Shown here: positions 53,737 through 62,204 of the stretch, piece after piece
Layout of the letters: each line of letters opens with the position of its first letter
Position numbering within the stretch: position 1 is the stretch's first letter
Notes under the pieces: generated by a model
Told to the model about the DNA's origin: nothing
What the model saw: only the letters and a program-made list of their open reading frames with translations
Databases searched by the model: none
Assembly: GCF_002080415.1 (NCBI RefSeq)
Contig: NZ_CP020474.1
Coordinates: 1,482,001-1,546,000 of the forward strand
Direction: 5' to 3'
DNA from: Roseovarius mucosus
Lineage (GTDB): Bacteria > Pseudomonadota > Alphaproteobacteria > Rhodobacterales > Rhodobacteraceae
Length of the DNA stretch: 64,000 bases
Program-made: the position numbers and the translations under genes

Positions 53737-53757
53737 CCTGACCTTCAGAAGGTCAGG
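53737..53757 (-). other. Perfect hairpin at the urtE stop codon
   Basis: CCTGACCTT and AAGGTCAGG pair perfectly around a three-base loop. The urtE stop lies inside the structure. Without a U-run it is unlikely to terminate, but it could mark an mRNA processing boundary between the transporter and amidase segments. Confidence 0.65.
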
Positions 53758-54446
53758 TGCTTCTCCACGACAGAGTCGGTGAGATCCTTGCTGAGCCCGC
53801 TTAGAACAACGCGGCCCTTGTCGAGCACCATGAACCGGTCAGATGCTCGGCGGGCAAAGGGGACGTTCTGTTCGACCAGAATGATCCCAAGTCCGCGTTC
53901 TCTATTCAGGCGGATAATGGCGTCCTCGATCTGTTTGACGATGTTGGGCTGGATGCCTTCGGTCGGCTCGTCGAGGATGAGGATTTTGGGATCCATCGCC
54001 AAGGCCCGCGCAATGGCCAGTTGCTGCTGTTGTCCGCCCGACAGATCGCCGCCCTTGCGCCCGATAAACTCGTCGAGAATTGGGAACATCTCAAAGAGGT
54101 AGTCGGGAATTTCCCGCTTGCCGTCAGGACGGGCAAAAGTGCCCATCACGATGTTTTCCCGAACCGTAAAGTTCGGAATGATCTCGCGACCTTGCGGGAT
54201 ATACGCGATGCCCAGCTTTGCCCTTTGCGATGTGCTTCGGCTCAAAAGGTCCTGTTCGCCAAAAATGAGCCCGCCATCGCAACGGTCTGTTAGCCCCATG
54301 ATCGACTTGAGAAGTGTCGTCTTGCCAACGCCGTTCCGCCCGAGGATTGCCAAGAACTCGCCGGGCTCCAAGTCAAACGAGACGCCCTGTATCACCGGGC
54401 TCTTGCCGTAGAAGGAATAGAGGTCCTTTGCCTGCATGGTTTCCAT
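53745..54446 (-). CDS. urtE: Urea/amide ABC importer ATPase, UrtE/LivF-like
   Basis: 233 residues from the ATG at 54444-54446 (a TTG two codons earlier is also possible). Walker A is LGRNGVGKTTLL, signature LSGGQQQQLAIARALA, Walker B ILILDEPTEGIQP; the PTEGIQP ending is typical of UrtE. QGREIIPNFTVRENI matches the family. Pairs with UrtD as the ATPase heterodimer, two bases after urtD. Confidence 0.9.
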   Translation of the reverse strand: METMQAKDLYSFYGKSPVIQGVSFDLEPGEFLAILGRNGVGKTTLLKSIMGLTDRCDGGLIFGEQDLLSRSTSQRAKLGIAYIPQGREIIPNFTVRENIVMGTFARPDGKREIPDYLFEMFPILDEFIGRKGGDLSGGQQQQLAIARALAMDPKILILDEPTEGIQPNIVKQIEDAIIRLNRERGLGIILVEQNVPFARRASDRFMVLDKGRVVLSGLSKDLTDSVVEKHLTF

Positions 54447-54448
54447 GA

Positions 54449-55177
54449 TCAATGCCCCAGATATGCGGTTTTGACGTCTTCGTTGGTCTCGATCTCTTGG
54501 ATCGTACCCTGCGCCAGCATGGCCCCACGGTTCATGACCACAATCCTGTCAGCGACGGTGCGCACAAAGGACATGTCATGCTCGACGACGATCAGTGTGT
54601 GACTGTCAGAGAGCACACGAAAGATTTCGGCTGTGCGCTCGGTTTCCTGAATGGTCATCCCTGCGGTGGGTTCATCCATCAGGATCAACCGACTGTCCTG
54701 CGCAATCAGCATGGCAATTTCGAGCCATTGGGTCTCGCCGTGAGACAGGTTTCCCGCAAGATCGTTTGCCTTTGCCTCCAGCCCGACACGTTCGAGGATG
54801 GGGGCCGCTGCATGCCCGTCTGACAATGCAAAACGCGTGAGAGCGTGCCAGATTCCCGGTCGACGCGACCGCGCGACTGACAGATTTTCGGCAACGGTCA
54901 GTTCCTTGTAGACGGACGGCACCTGAAACTTGCGCCCGATCCCCAGACGCGCGCGCCGGAACTCCAGCATCTGTGAGATTTCCGTACCTTCAAAACGGAT
55001 CGAGCCGCCTGTGGGTTGTGTCTTGCCGCAAATCAGGTCAAGCGTTGTCGATTTGCCAGCGCCGTTTGGACCAAGAAGGCAAAGGATCTCGCCTTGGGCC
55101 ACATCAAAGCTCAGCCCATCAACGGCGCGCAATCCGCCAAAATCCACTTGCAGGTTCGTTACTTGCAGTTGGCTCAT
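54449..55177 (-). CDS. urtD: Urea/amide ABC importer ATPase, UrtD/LivG-like
   Basis: 242 residues from the ATG at 55175-55177; the open frame extends upstream to 55543 but that part is inside urtC. Walker A is LGPNGAGKSTTLD, followed by GIGRKFQVPSVYKELTVAEN. The signature is LSHGETQWLEIAMLI, which is the UrtD variant of the LSGGQ motif. Walker B is RLILMDEPTAGM. Two bases separate it from the urtC stop. Confidence 0.92.
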   Translation of the reverse strand: MSQLQVTNLQVDFGGLRAVDGLSFDVAQGEILCLLGPNGAGKSTTLDLICGKTQPTGGSIRFEGTEISQMLEFRRARLGIGRKFQVPSVYKELTVAENLSVARSRRPGIWHALTRFALSDGHAAAPILERVGLEAKANDLAGNLSHGETQWLEIAMLIAQDSRLILMDEPTAGMTIQETERTAEIFRVLSDSHTLIVVEHDMSFVRTVADRIVVMNRGAMLAQGTIQEIETNEDVKTAYLGH

Positions 55178-55179
55178 CG

Positions 55180-56292
55180 CTATCGCTCCTGTCCAGATTT
55201 GACCGGCTGTGCGCCGCGATTTGGGGTGGAAGAGGGCGTGCGATCTTTGCGCATGCCCTGGCACAGCCCTTGCCAAAGGTCGCTGATCACCCCGTGAAGC
55301 CCACGCGGCATAAACATGACGACCAGAACAAAGATCACGCCAAGCATCAGGTTCCAGCCTTCGACGAACACGTCGGAAAGGCGCCCTTCGAGCAGGTTGA
55401 CGATAATCGCGCCAATCGCCGCTGCGATGACCGAGTCCCGCCCGCCCACTGCGCACCAGATAACGATGGCCAAGCTGAACGAGACGCTCATGTAAGTGGG
55501 CGAGGCAAATTCCAGCACCAGCGTGTAGAGCATGCCAGACCAACCAGCGAGCGCGGCCGAAATACAGAAGATCACCGTCTGGTAATTGGCCACGTTATAG
55601 CCAAAGAACCGCGTACGATCTGCATCCTCACGGATGGCGCGCAGGATCAAGCCGAACTTGCTGTGCGTGAGATAGAGGCCAAACGTAACCGCCGCCATCA
55701 AGCAACCGGCAACAAGGTAGTAAAAGCCCACTCCGTAGGTATCGACCGTCCATCCCATCAGGCTGAGTGGGGCCAATCCCGTCAGGCCGTTTTGCCCGCC
55801 CGTGATCCCTTGCTGCTCGATCACGACCAGTTGAAACGCCACCAAAAAGGCCAAGGTGATGATCGCGACAAAGACGCCGGCAATTCGCGCGCGGAACATG
55901 AAGATCGCAATCAGCCCCCCCACGAATGCCGGCACCAGGAGCCCGGCCAACAGGGTAAAGCCGAGAGAGTGGAACGGAACCCAAAGCAACGGCAGTTCCG
56001 GAACATTGTTCCAGCCCATGAAATCCGGCAATGCCTCGCCGCTGGCCTTCAGCTTGAGATGCATGGCCATGGCATAAGATCCCATGCCAAAGGTTGCAGC
56101 CTGACCAAGGTTGAGCAACCCCGCGCTTCCCCAAGACAGGGCAAGGGCCAGTGAAACAATCGCCAATGCGAGATAACGGGCAAAGGTATTCAGCTCAAAC
56201 CCGTCAAAGCCCATCAGCGCGGGAACACCAAGCACGATCACAAGGGCAAAGAGGACCAGTGCCGCGAGGTCATAGTATAATCTGGTTGTCAT
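55180..56292 (-). CDS. urtC: Urea/amide ABC importer permease, UrtC/LivM-like
   Basis: 370 residues from the ATG at 56290-56292, preceded by GAGGAG. Ten or so membrane spans. Conserved segments include LNLGQAATFGMGSYAMAMHL and FGLILRAIREDADRTRFFGY, then ALAGWSGMLYTLVLEFASP. Works with UrtB as the membrane heterodimer. Confidence 0.92.
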   Translation of the reverse strand: MTTRLYYDLAALVLFALVIVLGVPALMGFDGFELNTFARYLALAIVSLALALSWGSAGLLNLGQAATFGMGSYAMAMHLKLKASGEALPDFMGWNNVPELPLLWVPFHSLGFTLLAGLLVPAFVGGLIAIFMFRARIAGVFVAIITLAFLVAFQLVVIEQQGITGGQNGLTGLAPLSLMGWTVDTYGVGFYYLVAGCLMAAVTFGLYLTHSKFGLILRAIREDADRTRFFGYNVANYQTVIFCISAALAGWSGMLYTLVLEFASPTYMSVSFSLAIVIWCAVGGRDSVIAAAIGAIIVNLLEGRLSDVFVEGWNLMLGVIFVLVVMFMPRGLHGVISDLWQGLCQGMRKDRTPSSTPNRGAQPVKSGQER

Positions 56293-56302
56293 AGTGCGCT
56301 CC

Positions 56303-57172
56303 TCAACGGCGGGTATTGGATGGGAAGAGGCCACGCGGGCGGAACCGGATCAGGACGATAATCCCCGCAAGGACCGCGATGCGCCCCAACGTGTCATTGA
56401 ACAGCATTGAGAACAGCGCCGTTGCCTCTCCGATAAGAACGGATGCGGTGGCCGCCCCCAAAAGACTGCCAAGGCCCCCGACGATGACGACAAGAAAGGC
56501 ATCCACCACCAGGCCAGTGCCCATGGTAGGGATTGTGCTGAAAAGCGGGGTGATGAGTGCGCCGGCGATGCCCGCAAGCCCCGCACCATAGGCAAAGGTG
56601 AATGAGTATATATTCTTTGCCTCTATCCCGTAGCATTCAGAAATCTTGCGGTTCTGAATGACGGCGCGCAGCTTCATGCCAAACTCTGTCTTGGTCATGA
56701 GTGCCCAAGACGCGGCGAGAACGGAAAGCGAGAAAACGATCACAAACAAGCGGTAGTTTGACATGATCAGGCCGCCAATCTGAGTGTTTCCACTCAGGAT
56801 CTCGGGGCCTTTGACAAAGCGCGACTCGGCGCCGACCGACAGACGCACCAGTTGTTGCAGGATAATGCCGATCCCCCAGGTCGCTAGGATCGTGTCCAGA
56901 GGGCGGTGGTAAAGGCGTTGCACGATCACCTTTTCGATGATCCAACCCACAGCGGCGACGGCGATAAAAACAAAGGGCAGCGCCACGATGATGCTAAAGC
57001 CGGCATAGCTCTGCAGGGCCCATGCCGCATAAGCACCCAGCATCACGAACTCGCCATGCGCAAGATTGATGACACCCATCGCACCATAGATGATCGCCAA
57101 CCCCAGAGCGATCATGAGCAGGATCGAAGCCATGCTCAGCCCTGCGAATAACTGATTTAGTATCACGTCCAT
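56303..57172 (-). CDS. urtB: Urea/amide ABC importer permease, UrtB/LivH-like
   Basis: 289 residues from the ATG at 57170-57172. About eight membrane spans. AIIYGAMGVINLAHGEFVML is the LivH/UrtB signature, and MKLRAVIQNRKISECYGIEA is the cytoplasmic coupling loop. GAGAGG lies upstream. Ten bases separate its stop from urtC. The UrtA gene lies 85 bases upstream with a hairpin between. Confidence 0.91.
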   Translation of the reverse strand: MDVILNQLFAGLSMASILLMIALGLAIIYGAMGVINLAHGEFVMLGAYAAWALQSYAGFSIIVALPFVFIAVAAVGWIIEKVIVQRLYHRPLDTILATWGIGIILQQLVRLSVGAESRFVKGPEILSGNTQIGGLIMSNYRLFVIVFSLSVLAASWALMTKTEFGMKLRAVIQNRKISECYGIEAKNIYSFTFAYGAGLAGIAGALITPLFSTIPTMGTGLVVDAFLVVIVGGLGSLLGAATASVLIGEATALFSMLFNDTLGRIAVLAGIIVLIRFRPRGLFPSNTRR

Positions 57173-57191
57173 CGAGACACGCCTCTCGCTG

Positions 57192-57217
57192 GCCCGGCCC
57201 AAATAGAGGGGCCGGGC
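57192..57217 (-). other. Hairpin between the binding-protein gene and urtB
   Basis: GCCCGGCCC (57192-57200) pairs with GGGCCGGGC (57209-57217), perfect nine-base stem and eight-base loop. No U-run follows in the transcribed direction. Such structures after binding-protein genes often raise the level of that protein relative to the permeases. Confidence 0.7.
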
Positions 57218-57257
57218 GATCCGTATTCTTGTTGTTGACGACGTTCGGCCTTGCGGC

Positions 57258-58493
57258 TCAGCCTTCTACGAGGCCCTGACCCGTGCAGCGCTGCCCCTCA
57301 TAGGCGGCATAAGGCAGGGGTGCGACGCGGCTCTGGGACTGAACCACAACCTCGGCCTGACCGTTGGCTTGCCACTGACCGATCTTGGGCCAGAGATGGG
57401 TGTGCAGGTTCTCATCAATCAGCACCTCACCTTGGGGGGCGGTCAGTGCCAGACCAACCGCGGCGTCGCGGATCGCCTCTGGGGTGATGTTTGACGGGTC
57501 GAGCTTCTCTAGAGCGGCCTTGAATTGGTACACTTGAAAGTAGGCCGCTTCGCTGACGAAATGCGTCACCTGATCCCCGCCATATCGGGATTTGTATGCC
57601 TCGACAAAGCGCTCGTTTTCCGGCGTCTGAGTGCCCATGAAATAGGGCGCGGACGAGAAGTGACCGGCAGCCGCCTCTCCGCCAATGGCCTTAACCTCGA
57701 CCTCAGAGCGTGTAAGGCTGATGACCGGCATCTTGGCCGGGTCCAGTTCTGCGGCATGATATTGCCGGGCAAAGGCCACATCGGAATCACCGACCACGGT
57801 GGCAAAAATCACGTCTGGTTCCTCGGCGCGGATGCGATTGATGACCGAGCTGAAATCGGAATGACCCAACGGCACATATTCTTCGTGCACCACCTCGCCG
57901 CCATGCTTTGCCAACAGGGTCTTGCAGTAATTGTTCTCTTCCTTGGGATAGACGTAATTGTTGCCGATCATGTAGAAACGCGGCCCGAAATTCTCGATCG
58001 CCCAGGGGATCAGATCGTCCTGCTGCTGGTTCGGTACAGCGCCGCCATACATGACGTTGCGCGAGCACTCGCGCCCCTCGTAGAGCGTCGGATACCAGTA
58101 AAGGTTATTGCGTTGCTCAGTCACCGGCAGAACCGCCTGCCGACTGGCCGAAGTGTAGGAGCCGAACACGCTGACGCATTTGTCGCGGATCATCAGACGA
58201 CGCGCCCGGTCGGCATAGGTTGCGGGATCAGAGGCGGGATCTTCGATGATCGGACGCAGTTGCATGCCATGCACACCACCGGCGGCATTGATTTCCTCAA
58301 TCGCCATCAAGGCCGCATCATGCAGCGTGCTTTCGACAACAGCCACCGCTCCGGTGAGGGAAAAAAGCAGACCCACGGGAATGTCGCTGCCCTGCGCTGC
58401 GGCGCGGCTCAGCGTCGAAAGAAGTGCCGGGGCGGAAAGCGCACTGCCCATCCCAACCGCACTGACCCCTCCTAGAAAATCACGACGTTTCAT
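57258..58493 (-). CDS. urtA: Urea/short-chain amide ABC importer substrate-binding protein, UrtA/FmdD-like
   Basis: 411 residues beginning with a Tat-type signal (MKRRDFLGGVSAVGMG) and ending it near SRAAAQG. Two-lobed binding protein with IPVGLLFSLTGAVAV, NNLYWYPTLYEGRECS, NVMYGGAVPNQQQDD and HFVSEAAYFQVYQF. First gene of the amide operon, with a GAGGAG site. Homology to both UrtA and AmiC, and the amidase in the same operon, favours short-chain amides; urea cannot be excluded. FmdD of Methylophilus is the nearest named analogue. Confidence 0.9.
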   Translation of the reverse strand: MKRRDFLGGVSAVGMGSALSAPALLSTLSRAAAQGSDIPVGLLFSLTGAVAVVESTLHDAALMAIEEINAAGGVHGMQLRPIIEDPASDPATYADRARRLMIRDKCVSVFGSYTSASRQAVLPVTEQRNNLYWYPTLYEGRECSRNVMYGGAVPNQQQDDLIPWAIENFGPRFYMIGNNYVYPKEENNYCKTLLAKHGGEVVHEEYVPLGHSDFSSVINRIRAEEPDVIFATVVGDSDVAFARQYHAAELDPAKMPVISLTRSEVEVKAIGGEAAAGHFSSAPYFMGTQTPENERFVEAYKSRYGGDQVTHFVSEAAYFQVYQFKAALEKLDPSNITPEAIRDAAVGLALTAPQGEVLIDENLHTHLWPKIGQWQANGQAEVVVQSQSRVAPLPYAAYEGQRCTGQGLVEG

Positions 58494-58541
58494 TCAGACT
58501 TCTCCTCTGTTGGAACCGAGCAGCCGTTTGATTCGGCAACG

Positions 58542-58584
58542 AAAAAAGGCCCTTCAACGCGGTGTGAACCGCAGTTGAAGAGCC
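58542..58584 (-). terminator. Regulated intrinsic terminator in the leader of the amide operon
   Basis: On the transcribed strand, an 11-base-pair stem (58584-58574 with 58558-58548, one G-U pair) is extended by a five-base-pair upper stem (GCGGT with ACCGC) after a single bulged U, closing a four-base loop, and is followed by UUUUUU (58547-58542). This is a full-strength intrinsic terminator, yet it lies 48 bases upstream of urtA and on the same strand, so it can only make sense as an attenuator. Confidence 0.9.
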
Positions 58585-58624
58585 TCTTTGCTCATATTGG
58601 CTTTTTAGACTCGCAATTGAGCCT
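58580..58624 (-). promoter_or_regulatory. Candidate ANTAR (AmiR) RNA target: two hexaloop hairpins
   Basis: Upstream of the terminator the leader forms P1 (58624-58607, stem AGGCUC/GAGUCU, hexaloop AAUUGC), a 13-base linker, and P2 (58593-58580, stem GAGC/GCUC, hexaloop AAAGAG). ANTAR targets are paired hexaloop hairpins with A at loop position 1 and G at position 4; P2 fits both and P1 has the A only. The P2 3' arm (GCUC) is part of the terminator 5' arm, so the structures exclude each other, the known antitermination mechanism. Confidence 0.75.
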
Positions 58625-59151
58625 GTAATAATCGTCAAGCAGAACGCTTATTTTTGCAAGATTATTTATTTGTTTAATATCATTCGTTTACACACAGAGT
58701 TTTCGCAAAGGTCACTTGAGTTTCTAAAAACTGCACCCGCCCGAAATCTTGATTTCAGAGGTGCAGATTGATCAGAAACACGGCAAGTTTCAGAATACTT
58801 GTCCGTTCCGATTTGAGGCGAAACATCGACAGTTAGGTCGTCACCGCAGGATAGGGTGGGATATCGCATCCGGCTCGTTTTGGGTAATCTTGCCAGAGAT
58901 CCCCGGGCGTTCTGGAGGTCGCGCCCGGGGATGCGGGGGCACTCACAAACCCCTGCCGACCTAGGAAGGCTTGGTCGCTCTGGGCCCGGTTGAGGCCCTT
59001 CCATAAAGACAGAATTTGAGTAGAATTTAAAGAGATTTCACGCAAATAATGAGACAGAGAGTCTCGATTACCTTGAAAAATCTCAGGGGGAAGTACTGTG
59101 AACACAAGAGCGAGCGGCTCTCATTAAGCTCAACAAGCAATCTTATCCGCG
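58625..59151. other. AT-rich region upstream of the amide operon, no gene resolved
   Basis: The first 70 or so bases (58625-58700) are very AT-rich and should hold the amide-operon promoter (TTGCAA and TTGACG hexamers on the minus strand are candidates). The rest, 58700-59151, has open frames of up to 112 residues, but none shows a ribosome site, family motif or believable composition. It may contain decayed sequence. Confidence 0.5.
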
Positions 59152-60099
59152 TCAAATCGGTGGCGCGGCGCGTTCGGTCATCAATTGGCGGGCCGTGACC
59201 CGTTCGCGGTGGATCATGTAAAGGCCCGAACCGATGATGATGGCAATCCCCGTAAGGGTAAGCGCATTGGGGAAATCGCGAAACACCAGATAGCCCAGCA
59301 ATGTCGCCACCGGCAGCTCTAGATATTGCAGAGGTGCCAGCGTGGCCGAAGGAGCAAGGGACAGCGCATACGTCATCATCATATGGCTCAGCGTGGCGAA
59401 AAAACCGACCCCCAGCAACCACAGCCATGCAATGCCCTCTGGCCAGACCGGATCGAGCATCTCAATCCCCGTGCCCTCGGCCAGTATCACCACCGGGAGG
59501 CAGAGCAGGCTGGCGATCAGGCCGGTGTGGAACTGCAACGTGACGGGATGCATCCGCCGTGACAGCCCGCGTGTCACCAGAATGTAGAACGCAAACCCAA
59601 CCGCCGTGCCCAGCGGAAACAGCGCCACCGCGCCAAAGGCCGCGAAGCTGGGCTGGATCACCAAGAGGACGCCCACAAAGCCCACCATCGCGGCGCCCAC
59701 GCGGCGCGGGCCAACATCTTCGCCCAAGTAGAACTTGCCCACCAAAAGCACGATGAACGGGGCAACGAACACAATCGCCAGCGCATCGGCCAGTGGCATC
59801 ACGCGGATCGCAGCGATGAAGCAGAAGGTGGAGACAAAGAGCAGCACCGCACGAAAGAGCAGTGCCAGCCAGTGCGCGCGCGGCACCCGCAGGGACAGGC
59901 CCATGATCAAAACAAACGGCGTCATCAGCGCGCATTGCACGATAAATCGCGCGGCGGTGATCTGTCCTACTGGTACGCTGGTCGATGCCAGCTTGGCCGC
60001 CACATCGAGGAGGGGTGCTGTCACGCAAAACCCAAGCATCAGGGCGACACCCGCTAGAATGCGGTCGGTCGACGGGGAGGCGGAGGAGGTATTGGTCAT
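59152..60099 (-). CDS. DMT-superfamily exporter with two EamA domains
   Basis: 315 residues from an ATG at 60097-60099 (another ATG two codons upstream). Ten predicted membrane spans in two repeated EamA halves: PLLDVAAKLASTSVPVGQIT and ALADALAIVFVAPFIVLLVG in the first, PLQYLELPVATLLGYLVFRD in the second. Members export metabolites or amino acids; the substrate is not evident. The long open frame upstream of the chosen start lacks family sequence. Confidence 0.85.
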   Translation of the reverse strand: MTNTSSASPSTDRILAGVALMLGFCVTAPLLDVAAKLASTSVPVGQITAARFIVQCALMTPFVLIMGLSLRVPRAHWLALLFRAVLLFVSTFCFIAAIRVMPLADALAIVFVAPFIVLLVGKFYLGEDVGPRRVGAAMVGFVGVLLVIQPSFAAFGAVALFPLGTAVGFAFYILVTRGLSRRMHPVTLQFHTGLIASLLCLPVVILAEGTGIEMLDPVWPEGIAWLWLLGVGFFATLSHMMMTYALSLAPSATLAPLQYLELPVATLLGYLVFRDFPNALTLTGIAIIIGSGLYMIHRERVTARQLMTERAAPPI

Positions 60100-60255
60100 G
60101 GCCATCGCATAGGGTGCTGCCCCGCGCGCGTCTATCCTTTTTGCGACGCATGGCTTAGCCTTGATGTAGAGACAGCCGGTGTGTCGCAGTGTGATTGATT
60201 GAACCTGTAACAATCTGGTGAAACTCTGCGCACATCTTTTAGGGGAGTCGCGCAG

Positions 60256-61398
60256 TTGCATATTCTGAGATCACTCGGCCCAGCCGTTGCCCGGGTTTCC
60301 GGCGCGGAGGCTGTGCGCGCAGGCGTTGGAGCGCTCATTGGCCTCGGACTGACCGGGCTTTTCCTTCTGTCGCCACAGATTGATCTCGATCTGGGCCTGT
60401 TTCTTGTGGCCCCCTTTGGTGCATCGGCTGTCCTTTTGTTCGCCGTGCCAAATAGCCCCCTTGCACAGCCTTGGTCCGCCATAGTCGGCAACACTGTTGG
60501 TGCTCTTGTCGGGGTGGCCGTATGCCTTGTCGTGGGGGACATCGCCCTCAGGATCGCATTGGCTGTTGGTCTTGCGATCACGGCGACAATCTTATGCCGC
60601 GCGCTGCATCCTCCGGCAGGTGCCGTGGCGATGACTGCCGCCATGTCGCCAGAGGCAATTGAACATCTGGGTTTCTGGTTTGCCCTGGCCCCTATCGCAA
60701 TCGGAACAACCGCGCTTGTCGTGCTCGCGACTGGATACGCGAGACTTACCGGGCGGCATTATCCGTTCCGGCAATTCGATGATCCAAGCAACCATCGCAC
60801 AGAAGATCGCAATCCTACAGAGCGGCTTGGCCTTTCAGAAGGCGAGTTGACCAGCATCCTTGAACGCTTCAGTCAATCATTCAACCTCGGTGTCGAGGAT
60901 CTGGCTCGGCTCATCGGTGCGGCGGAACTTCAGGCCGCTGCGCATTCCGCAGGCCCCTTGACGGCACAGGACATCATGTCGCGCAATCTTGTCACGGCCA
61001 ATCCAGACACCACGCTTGGTGAGATCGCGGATATCTTCAGAAAGCATCGATTCACGTCGCTTCCCGTCGTGGGGCCTGACACAAAATTCCTGGGCGTCAT
61101 CTTTCAGATGCATCTCATCAGTCAAGCCAGAGAAGATGCGCTGCGCCTGCATCGTGGCTTTTTGCCATCCTTTAAGCGCCTTTTGGACCGTGATCGAGCA
61201 GGACCGATGACGGCAAGTGACATCATGAGCGTCGCAGTCCCGCGCGTGACGACCAATACCCCGATCGGAGCACTCCTCCCCATTATGGCAGATGGTGATA
61301 CTGATGCTGTTCCCGTCATAGAGTACGGAAAAATCGTTGGCATTGTCACAAGAACAGACCTTATCGCCGCACTTGCCCGACGCGCTGCGCGGTCCTGA
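60256..61398 (+). CDS. HPP-family membrane protein fused to two CBS domains
   Basis: 380 residues from a TTG start with AGGGGAG upstream. The N-terminal HPP domain has about four membrane spans with FGASAVLLFAVPNSPLAQPW and the naming motif RALHPPAGAVAM. The C-terminal half carries two CBS motifs (AQDIMSRNLVTANPDTTLGE and ASDIMSVAVPRVTTNTPIGA), which usually bind adenine nucleotides. HPP proteins are linked to nitrite or anion transport in plastids and cyanobacteria. Transport gated by nucleotide binding is a plausible but unproven role. Confidence 0.88.
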   Translation: MHILRSLGPAVARVSGAEAVRAGVGALIGLGLTGLFLLSPQIDLDLGLFLVAPFGASAVLLFAVPNSPLAQPWSAIVGNTVGALVGVAVCLVVGDIALRIALAVGLAITATILCRALHPPAGAVAMTAAMSPEAIEHLGFWFALAPIAIGTTALVVLATGYARLTGRHYPFRQFDDPSNHRTEDRNPTERLGLSEGELTSILERFSQSFNLGVEDLARLIGAAELQAAAHSAGPLTAQDIMSRNLVTANPDTTLGEIADIFRKHRFTSLPVVGPDTKFLGVIFQMHLISQAREDALRLHRGFLPSFKRLLDRDRAGPMTASDIMSVAVPRVTTNTPIGALLPIMADGDTDAVPVIEYGKIVGIVTRTDLIAALARRAARS

Positions 61399-61622
61399 CA
61401 CATCATGCCTGGGCCTGATGCTGATCTGACGAGTCGCAAGTATGTGGTAAGACAAGAACAGCGCGGCCCCGGCTTTGCGCAAGGCCTTGATAATACGTAA
61501 ATATTCCACATCGAATACGGTGGGGTGGCTTTAAGAACCCAAACTTCGCTTGATGATCGTGTTAAGTGACGATCGCTGCCCAGCCTCTCACCTTTTCGTT
61601 GGAAGCTTTCGCGATGTAGGCA

Positions 61623-62204
61623 CTAGCCGCAGTAGCGGGATCGCACGTCGCGGCGTTGCGGCACTTCGTAGTCAGGGCCAACTGCACGCCTGTCCTCGCG
61701 CGGACGGATTATTGGCCGCGGGAAATCCGGCCGGAAGGATTGGCAGATACGCTGCTCCGTTATCTGCGCTTCTGTACCACGGCCCCGCAGGTCAACGATA
61801 TGCCCTGCTTTGGTGCCCAGCCCGCGCGTCTCGAACCGCAACACCCGGCGCAGTTCAAAGACCTCAGTGTCAGGCCCCTCACCAAAAAACAACGCCTCTC
61901 CCTGCCAGTGCTTGCCACTTGCAAATCGCAGCCGGTATACGCCCGGCGGGACCAACACTCTAAAAAACGCGCCGCCGCGGATATAGGCGGCCAAGGCCTC
62001 TTTTCCGGTCTCGGCGTCAATTAAAGTGACGACATGATCACGCCCTGGCAAGGTTTTGACCTGAAGGGGGAAAACGGCAGGCAAGCCGGTCTTGTTCCAC
62101 AACAGCCCAGCGGGCGGCGGTGCCACATCACCCGCGCGGGCCCCCGACACCGCAAACCCGAGGCACAGCAGCAACGCCAAGACGATGGGCAAAGCGCTTC
62201 TCAT
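61623..62204 (-). CDS. Exported protein of unknown function
   Basis: 193 residues from the ATG at 62202-62204, which overlaps the stop of the upstream SH3 gene (ATGA). A signal peptide (MRSALPIVLALLLCLGFAVSGARAG) precedes a beta-rich domain (FPLQVKTLPGRDHVVTLIDA, FFRVLVPPGVYRLRFASGKH). A basic tail rich in Arg and Pro follows. VPPGVYRLRFASG resembles carboxypeptidase-regulatory-like beta folds. Function unknown; coupling to the SH3 gene suggests a joint periplasmic role. Confidence 0.75.
   Translation of the reverse strand: MRSALPIVLALLLCLGFAVSGARAGDVAPPPAGLLWNKTGLPAVFPLQVKTLPGRDHVVTLIDAETGKEALAAYIRGGAFFRVLVPPGVYRLRFASGKHWQGEALFFGEGPDTEVFELRRVLRFETRGLGTKAGHIVDLRGRGTEAQITEQRICQSFRPDFPRPIIRPREDRRAVGPDYEVPQRRDVRSRYCG

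Noticed and set aside
58666..59004. 112-residue open frame on the minus strand upstream of the amide operon
   Set aside because: No ribosome site, no family resemblance, and it would place a coding region across the expected promoter.
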